The notes under the pieces were generated by a model. The model did no database searches. It saw nothing but the letters and a program-made list of their open reading frames with translations, and had not been told where the DNA came from. Made by a program: the position numbers and the translations under genes. This document shows positions 59,281-64,000 of a DNA stretch of 64,000 bases, piece by piece. Positions within the stretch are counted from its first letter, which is position 1, and each line of letters begins with the position of its first letter. The DNA is from JACVRW01 sp963835705. Its GTDB lineage: Bacteria > Actinomycetota > Thermoleophilia > Solirubrobacterales > Thermoleophilaceae. The stretch lies in contig CAWIGR010000012.1 of the NCBI GenBank assembly GCA_963835705.1, positions 124,001 to 188,000 on the forward strand. Direction: 5' to 3'.

Positions 59281-60311
59281 TCAGCTCGCTTCCGCCAGCG
59301 GCGCGAGCGCCTCGTCGCCGAGTTCGCGCAGGGTGTGGTGGACGCGGCGGGCGAGCTTGCGCGCGACCGACTGCGCCGCGCGCTTGGGGTTGAGCCGCGC
59401 GCTCGTTTGGCGGTAGTAGTCGTAGTCGGGCGAGCCCGGCCGAGACGCGCATTGGGCGGCCTCGAAGAGCGCCCAGCGCAGGATCGGCGAGCCTTGGTGG
59501 GAGAGCTTGCCGGGGGCGCGCCGCTGGTCTGACTCGGCGACGGTGACGTCGAGCCCGGCGAAGCGCACGGCGTGACGTGAGGAGGTAGAAGCGTCGGGCG
59601 TCGCCGAGCTCGGCCAGGATCGCGACGCTGGTCAGCTCGCCGATGCCGTAGTGGCGCGTGAGCGCCCGACAGCCGGCCTGGCGGCGGGCGAAGCAGCGCA
59701 GCTCGGCCTCCAGCGCGCCGAGCTGCTCGGTGATCTGGTCGATCAGCGTGTAGGCGGTCTCGATCTGCAGGCGCGCCGCTTCGGGCAGCTCGAGCGCAAC
59801 GATCCGGGCGCGGCGCTCGGCCTGCAGCAATCCAGGGAAGCGCGGCGCGCCGTGGTGAAAGAGCTGGGCGTGGATGCGTTGCTGCCAGGCGGTGCGCTCG
59901 TCGACCAAGGTCTTTCGCAGGCGCACCTTGGAGCGCAGCTCGAGCAGGTGCTCGGGCGGGATCCACGACTCGGGCAGCCGGCCTTCGAGCAGCAGATCGC
60001 GCAGGTGGCGGGCGTCGAGACGATCGGTCTTGGCGCGGCGCTTGCGCCCGCGCAGGCTGCGGGTCTCGGCGGGCTCGGCCAGATGGGCGACAGCGCCGGC
60101 GGCGCGCAGCTCCTCGACCAGAAAGCGCCAGCCCGTGGTCGCCTCCAGGGCGGCCTCGACCTCCCGACCGCCGAACTGGCCCAGGAAGCGGCGGACCGTC
60201 TCGCGGTCGGCCGGGCGGATGCGCCCACACCTGACCTCGCCGGACGCGGTATCCGAGGGCGTCGAAGGTGATCTGCTCGCGGTGGACGTCGAGTCCCATT
60301 ACGATCGTCAT
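59281..60311 (-). pseudogene. IS110/IS1111-type DEDD transposase (frame broken)
   Basis: Begins MTIVMGLDVHREQITFDAL (first Asp of the DEDD RuvC-like domain), then in other frames EATTGWRFLVEEL, AKTDRLDARHLRDLL, and the C-terminal Transposase_20 segment YGIGELTSVAILAELGDARRF...AGLDVTVAESDQRRAPGKLSHQGSPILRWALFEAA with its catalytic Ser region. At least two frame changes, near 60230 and 59585, interrupt it. They could be true inactivation or the indel errors seen elsewhere in the window. Confidence 0.75.
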
Positions 60312-60412
60312 CGGGGCCTCCTCAAGCTCCGTCTTTGACATCAACGCGGAGATCTTCCGCGCTTGAGCTGAGGGGGTCCCTCGACATGCCATCTATGTCG
60401 TAGGGTCGCGCC

Positions 60413-60943
60413 ATGTCTGCCTCCCTCGACCCGGGCCTGCGCCAAGCGCGGCAGGCGGTCCTCGACGCCCACTCCGCCGCGGAGTCGGCGCGCGACCTCG
60501 ACGGGGTCATCGCGACGTTCCACCGTCCTCGCTACGAGATCGTCCCGACCGGCGAGGTCTTCGACGGCGAGGAGGCGGTGCGTCACTATCACGGCGCCAA
60601 CTTCGCGGGGATCCCCGACTTCACGGTCGAACCGATCGCGGCCCACCACGGGGACGACGCGGTCGCCGAGGAGGCGTGGGTCTCGGGCACGCATCTGGCG
60701 ACCTACAACGGGCTGCCGCCCACCGGGCGCCACCTGCGCATCCGCGTGTGCGGCATCTTCGTTTTCGAGGAGGACCGGCTCGTCTGCGAGCGCGTCTACT
60801 ACGACCTGCTCACGGTCCTGCGCGGCCTCGGCGTGGCGCGCGACCCGGACTCCGTGGCGGGACAGGCCACGATGCTGCTCAACCACCCGCTTCACCTCGG
60901 CCGCACCTTCGGCCAGGAGCTGCTGCGCCGCCGCCGGCACTGA
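60413..60943 (+). CDS. SnoaL-like ester cyclase/isomerase-fold protein
   Basis: 176-aa protein of the SnoaL-like polyketide-cyclase group: an N-terminal helix, FHRPRYEIVPTGEVFDGEEAVRHYH, GIPDFTVEPIAAHHGDDAVAEEAWVSGTH, PPTGRHLRIRVCGIFVFEEDRLVCERVYYDLLTVLRGLG. The last part is the typical SnoaL ending. The substrate is unknown. ATG 60413 lies just beyond the insertion element. Confidence 0.75.
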   Translation: MSASLDPGLRQARQAVLDAHSAAESARDLDGVIATFHRPRYEIVPTGEVFDGEEAVRHYHGANFAGIPDFTVEPIAAHHGDDAVAEEAWVSGTHLATYNGLPPTGRHLRIRVCGIFVFEEDRLVCERVYYDLLTVLRGLGVARDPDSVAGQATMLLNHPLHLGRTFGQELLRRRRH

Positions 60944-60953
60944 CCTATCTCCT

Positions 60954-61982
60954 TCAGTCCACCAGCGACGTCACGGCCGACGCCGCCGGCCTCACGAACA
61001 CCCGGGCCCCTACGTCGTACAGCTCCAGCGAGGGCAGCTGCACCAGCACCGTGCGGCCGCCTTCGTGGCGCAGGCGATACAGCACGTCGTGGCCGCGGAA
61101 CTCGCGCGCCACCACCTCCGCGTTGCCCTCGCGGCGCCCCGTCAGCTCGAGCTGCTCGGGGCGCACTGCCACGTGCACGGCCCCGGACGCCGGCGCGCGC
61201 AGGTCGAAGCGACCCAGCTCCGTATCCACGCCGCCCCCGCGCGCCACGCCCGCGAGCACGTTCACCTCGCCCACGAACTGAGCCGCCCAGCGGCTCGCCG
61301 GCCGGCCATAGACCTCCTCGGGGGCGCCCACCTGCACGATCCGGCCCTCGCGCATCACCGCGAGCCGGTCCGCCAGCGAGAGCGCCTCCTCCTGGTCGTG
61401 GGTCACGAGCAGGGCGGTCGCCTCCGCGTCGCGCAGGATCAGCTCGACCTCGCGCCGCAGGTCCGCACGAAGCGTGGCGTCCAGGCTCGAGAAGGGCTCG
61501 TCGAGCAGCACCACCTCGGGCTCCGGCGCCAGCGCCCGCGCCAGGGCCACGCGCTGGCGCTCGCCGCCCGACAGCTCGTGCGGATGGCGGTCGGCCTTGT
61601 GCTGGAGGCCGACCAGCTCGAGCGTGCGGAGAGTAAGGGAATCGCGCTCCTCGCGCGGGCGGCGAGAGAGGCCGAACGCCACGTTCGCCTCCACGCTCAG
61701 GTGCGGGAACAGCGCGTAGTCCTGGAAGACCATGCCGACACGGCGCTTGTCCGGCGGCACGAGTGTCCTGGGCCCCGCGACGGTCTCGTCTCCAACGTGC
61801 ACGGTGCCGGCGTCAGGGTCCTCGAAGCCGGCGATCAGCCTCAGCAGGGTCGTCTTGCCGCAGCCCGACGGGCCGAGCACGGCCATCAGCTCCCCGCGCT
61901 CGATCTCGAGCGTCACCTCCGCTACGGCGCGGCTTGCGCCGAAGGACTTCGAGATCCCGTCGAGGCGGATCGCGGCGGTCAC
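60954..61982 (-). CDS. fbpC: ABC transporter ATP-binding protein (FbpC/iron(III)-type importer)
   Basis: 342-aa ATPase: Walker A GPSGCGKTT (about 38-46), Q-loop VFQDYALFPHLS, signature LSGGERQRVALARAL, Walker B VVLLDEPFSSLD, H-loop LLVTHDQEEA, and a C-terminal TOBE domain (VHVAVRPEQLELTG). It energises the permease encoded just upstream, with an overlapping stop/start. The group includes iron(III), putrescine and sulfate importers; the permease architecture favours iron(III). Confidence 0.82.
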   Translation of the reverse strand: MTAAIRLDGISKSFGASRAVAEVTLEIERGELMAVLGPSGCGKTTLLRLIAGFEDPDAGTVHVGDETVAGPRTLVPPDKRRVGMVFQDYALFPHLSVEANVAFGLSRRPREERDSLTLRTLELVGLQHKADRHPHELSGGERQRVALARALAPEPEVVLLDEPFSSLDATLRADLRREVELILRDAEATALLVTHDQEEALSLADRLAVMREGRIVQVGAPEEVYGRPASRWAAQFVGEVNVLAGVARGGGVDTELGRFDLRAPASGAVHVAVRPEQLELTGRREGNAEVVAREFRGHDVLYRLRHEGGRTVLVQLPSLELYDVGARVFVRPAASAVTSLVD

Positions 61983-63550
61983 GCGGGCACCGCCTCGAGC
62001 TCAGCTCCGCGCCGGCCCGACAGCCTGATGATCGCGGCCACCGGCAACAGCCCCACCAGCACGATCAGCAGCGCCGGCAGCGCCGCGGTCTCGAACAGCG
62101 ACTCCGCGGTGGCCTGCCAGACCGCGATAGCGAGCGTGTCGCCGCCGGTCGGCCGCAGCAGAAGCGTGGCCGGAAGCTCCTTCATCACCTCCACGAACAC
62201 GAGCAGCGTGGCCGTGGCGAGCCCCGTGGCCATCATCGGCACGTGCACGCGAGCGAGCACCTCGAGCCGGTCGGCGCCGAGCCCGCGCGCGGCGTCGTCC
62301 AGCTCGCGCGGCACGCGCAGCAGGCTCGCCTCGACCGCGCCCCAGGCGAGCGCGAGGAAGCGAACGAGATACGCGAAGAGCAGTCCGATCACGGTGCCGG
62401 TCAGGATCAAGCCGGTGCCGGCCGCCGCGTCGGCGCGGCGGTCGAGCCAGGCGAGCGGCACGATCACCGCAACCGCGACGACCGAGCCCGGCAGGCCGTA
62501 GCCGATCGTAGCGGCCCTGGCCGCCACGCCCGCGACCCGCGAGCGGCTCGTGCGCACGCCGTAGGCGAGCAGGAGCGCCACGACCGGCACGAGCAGGGCG
62601 CTCACCCCCGCCAGCAGCACGCTGTTGCGCACGGCGGTGGCGAACTCGGGCGCCAGCACGCCCTCGTCGATCGAGTCGAGCGACCAGACACCGAGCTGAG
62701 CCAGCGGCGCGGCGACCACCACGGCCACGAGCGCCAGCGGGACGATCGTCGCGGCCAGTGCCGCGAGCCCGTGCAGCCGCACGGGCGCCACCGCGTCGCC
62801 GCGCGCCGCGTGCTGGTGGTAGCGAGCCCGGCCCCGGGCGAGCCGCTCGAGCAGGAGGAGCGTGAGCGTCACCGACATGAGGAGCGTGGCGAGCTGCATG
62901 GCCGCGTCGCGGTCGAGGGCCGTGAACCAGACCCGGTAGATCGCGTCGGTGAAGGTGCGCACGCCGAGCAGGTTCACGGTGCCGAAGTCCGCCAGCGCCT
63001 CCATCAGCGCGAGCGCGACGCCGCCGAGGATCGCGGGGCGTGCCAGCGGGATCGCCACCCGCACTACGGCCGCCCGGCGCGACAGCCCGAGCCCGCGGCC
63101 GGCCTCGAGCAGCGTGCGCGACTGGGCGAGGAACGCGGCTCGCGCGAGCAGGTAGACGTACGGGTAGAGGACCAGCGTGAACACGCACACCGCGCCCAGC
63201 TCGGAGCGGATGCCCGGCACCTCGAGACCGAGCGCGAACAGGGTGAACACGTAGCCCGGCATGGCCAGCGGCAGCACGAGCGCCCATTCGATCCAGCCGC
63301 GCCCGGGGAAGTCGCAGAAGGAGACGAGCGCGGCGAGCGCGGTGCCGAGCACGAGCACCCCGGCGCCGACGCCCACGAGCAATACAGCTGTGGCCGCGAG
63401 AGCCTCGGGCACTAGGCCGGAGAAGCGCGACAGGCTCCCGGGGGCGGCTATGAACGAGAGCGGCAGGCCGATGAGCGGCCCGGCCACGACGAGCGCGGCG
63501 AGCAGCGCAAAGACGCCCCAGCCGTCGATCCCTCGCCGCGTCAGTCCCAA
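61979..63550 (-). CDS. fbpB: ABC transporter permease, fused double-length (FbpB/ThiP type)
   Basis: About 523 aa with 11-12 helices and two EAA-type coupling loops (EAGRGLGLSRRAAVVRVAIPLARPAI and DAARGLGADRLEVLARVHVPMMATGL), a two-in-one permease typical of FbpB iron(III) transporters. The start is probably TTG 63550, overlapping the stop of the binding-protein gene. It forms the channel with FbpC. Confidence 0.8.
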   Translation of the reverse strand: MGLTRRGIDGWGVFALLAALVVAGPLIGLPLSFIAAPGSLSRFSGLVPEALAATAVLLVGVGAGVLVLGTALAALVSFCDFPGRGWIEWALVLPLAMPGYVFTLFALGLEVPGIRSELGAVCVFTLVLYPYVYLLARAAFLAQSRTLLEAGRGLGLSRRAAVVRVAIPLARPAILGGVALALMEALADFGTVNLLGVRTFTDAIYRVWFTALDRDAAMQLATLLMSVTLTLLLLERLARGRARYHQHAARGDAVAPVRLHGLAALAATIVPLALVAVVVAAPLAQLGVWSLDSIDEGVLAPEFATAVRNSVLLAGVSALLVPVVALLLAYGVRTSRSRVAGVAARAATIGYGLPGSVVAVAVIVPLAWLDRRADAAAGTGLILTGTVIGLLFAYLVRFLALAWGAVEASLLRVPRELDDAARGLGADRLEVLARVHVPMMATGLATATLLVFVEVMKELPATLLLRPTGGDTLAIAVWQATAESLFETAALPALLIVLVGLLPVAAIIRLSGRRGAELEAVPA

Positions 63551-64000
63551 CCCACCTCGTCCATCAGGTTCAGGGCATCGTCCAGCCGCGCGCCGGCGTG
63601 CTCCACGTCGATCGGGTCGGCCTCGAACTCGAGCGCCTCGCTCACGGGGAACTCGTGGTTGTTGTCGGAGAAGACCTCCTGCTGCTCGGGCGAGACGAGG
63701 AACTCGATCAGGTCCTGCGCCTCGGCGGCCTGGCTGCTCCCCGCCACGACGCCGAGGCCGGAAAGGTTCACGTGCGTGCCACGGCCGTCCTGGTCGGCCC
63801 ACACGGGCTCGACCGGGAAGTCCGGATCCTCCTCCTTCTCGCGCTCGAGGTAGTAGTGGTTGGTGAGGCCCACGTCGCAGTCGCCGTCCGCGATCGCCTC
63901 GAGCACGTCCACGTCCGAGCCGAGGATGTCGGGGTCGTTCGCCATCCAGCGCCGCAGCATGCGCTCGGTGGCGTCGGGACCGTCCTTGGCGAGCCGGTCG
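63541..64000 (-). CDS. fbpA: ABC transporter substrate-binding protein, C-terminal part (FbpA-like; 5' end outside window)
   Basis: The visible 152 residues are the C-terminal lobe of a class-2 periplasmic-type binding protein: DVDVLEAIADGDCDVGLTNHYYLEREKEEDPDFPV, NLSGLGVVAGSSQAAEAQDLIEFLVSPEQQEVFSDNNHEFPV. The NHYYLERE tyrosines resemble the iron-ligand pair of FbpA. It begins beyond the right edge. Operon order is fbpA-fbpB-fbpC. Confidence 0.78.
   Translation of the reverse strand, partial: DRLAKDGPDATERMLRRWMANDPDILGSDVDVLEAIADGDCDVGLTNHYYLEREKEEDPDFPVEPVWADQDGRGTHVNLSGLGVVAGSSQAAEAQDLIEFLVSPEQQEVFSDNNHEFPVSEALEFEADPIDVEHAGARLDDALNLMDEVGWD

Larger units (their letters stand above)
58955..60386. 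mobile_element. IS110-family element, IS1111-like subgroup, with 14-bp inverted repeats
   Basis: TGTCGAGGGACCCC at 58955-58968 and its exact complement GGGGTCCCTCGACA at 60373-60386 bound one transposase gene on the minus strand. Terminal or subterminal inverted repeats are a mark of the IS1111 branch of IS110. The element is about 1.43 kb. Noncoding DNA is short upstream of the transposase (about 75 bases) and long downstream (about 326 bases), also the IS1111 layout. Confidence 0.75.

Noticed and set aside
1..64000. CRISPR arrays, rRNA genes, prophage or further tRNA genes
   Set aside because: No regularly spaced direct repeats, rRNA-like segments, phage genes or other cloverleaf sequences were seen; only tRNA-Sec was found.

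Overview
This is a high-GC chromosomal window from what is probably an actinobacterium. Codon usage, the style of the secreted proteins and the gene mix suggest the class Thermoleophilia (Solirubrobacterales or Gaiellales), but that placement is inference. Genes are packed tightly, with many ATGA/GTGA stop-start overlaps. The main theme is oxidation of methylated amines to one-carbon units, followed by oxidation of formate through a selenocysteine-dependent formate dehydrogenase.

Layout. 1-4.1 kb: malyl-CoA lyase (cut by the window edge) divergent from a serine-glyoxylate-type aminotransferase, then a CbbR-like LysR regulator and a phosphoribulokinase-like kinase. These two end a minus-strand operon (8.4 to 2.1 kb) that also encodes an acyl-CoA-dehydrogenase-like flavoprotein, a DUF1989-GcvT fusion and a flavin reductase. 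A divergent ammonium-transporter paralogue lacks the pore histidines (8.5-10 kb). 10-13.2 kb: a secreted protein, an MFS exporter, a SemiSWEET and a TetR remnant. 13.2-20.7 kb: N-methylglutamate (NMG) cluster 1: gmaS, mgsA, mgsB, mgsC, a 136-aa orphan and two tandem FAD oxidoreductases. 20.8-31 kb: small proteins, a GntR regulator, Uma2, and a glycosidase locus (GH3, GH15, glycoamylase) with a ROK regulator. 31-42.2 kb: NMG cluster 2, complete: mgsABC, mgdBCDA, fhs and a divergent gmaS. 42.2-47.9 kb: antiporter, GAF/PucR-type regulator, canonical amt and small membrane proteins. 47.9-58.6 kb: formate dehydrogenase operon, fdhD, selD, tRNA-Sec, selB, selA and a mobA fusion. 58.6-64 kb: a small thioredoxin-fold protein, an IS110/IS1111-type element, a SnoaL-like protein and an iron-type ABC importer.

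How the parts fit. GmaS makes gamma-glutamylmethylamide from methylamine. MgsABC turns it into N-methylglutamate. MgdABCD oxidises that and passes the methyl carbon to tetrahydrofolate. Fhs releases formate, and the Sec-containing, NAD-linked formate dehydrogenase oxidises it to CO2. The two Amt-family proteins probably handle methylammonium/ammonium. Malyl-CoA lyase, the aminotransferase and the PRK-like kinase hint at serine-cycle and/or Calvin-cycle assimilation, but no RubisCO lies in the window. A 12-bp palindrome close to TACMAATTNGTA precedes five of these transcription units and suggests one regulon.

Quality note. At least a dozen apparent single-base indels break otherwise intact genes (fhs, three glycosidases, fdhA, fdhB, selD, the transposase, and the 3' end of gmaS2). 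Most sit in short C/G runs, and the residues around them are conserved. I read them as residual sequencing errors rather than gene decay.
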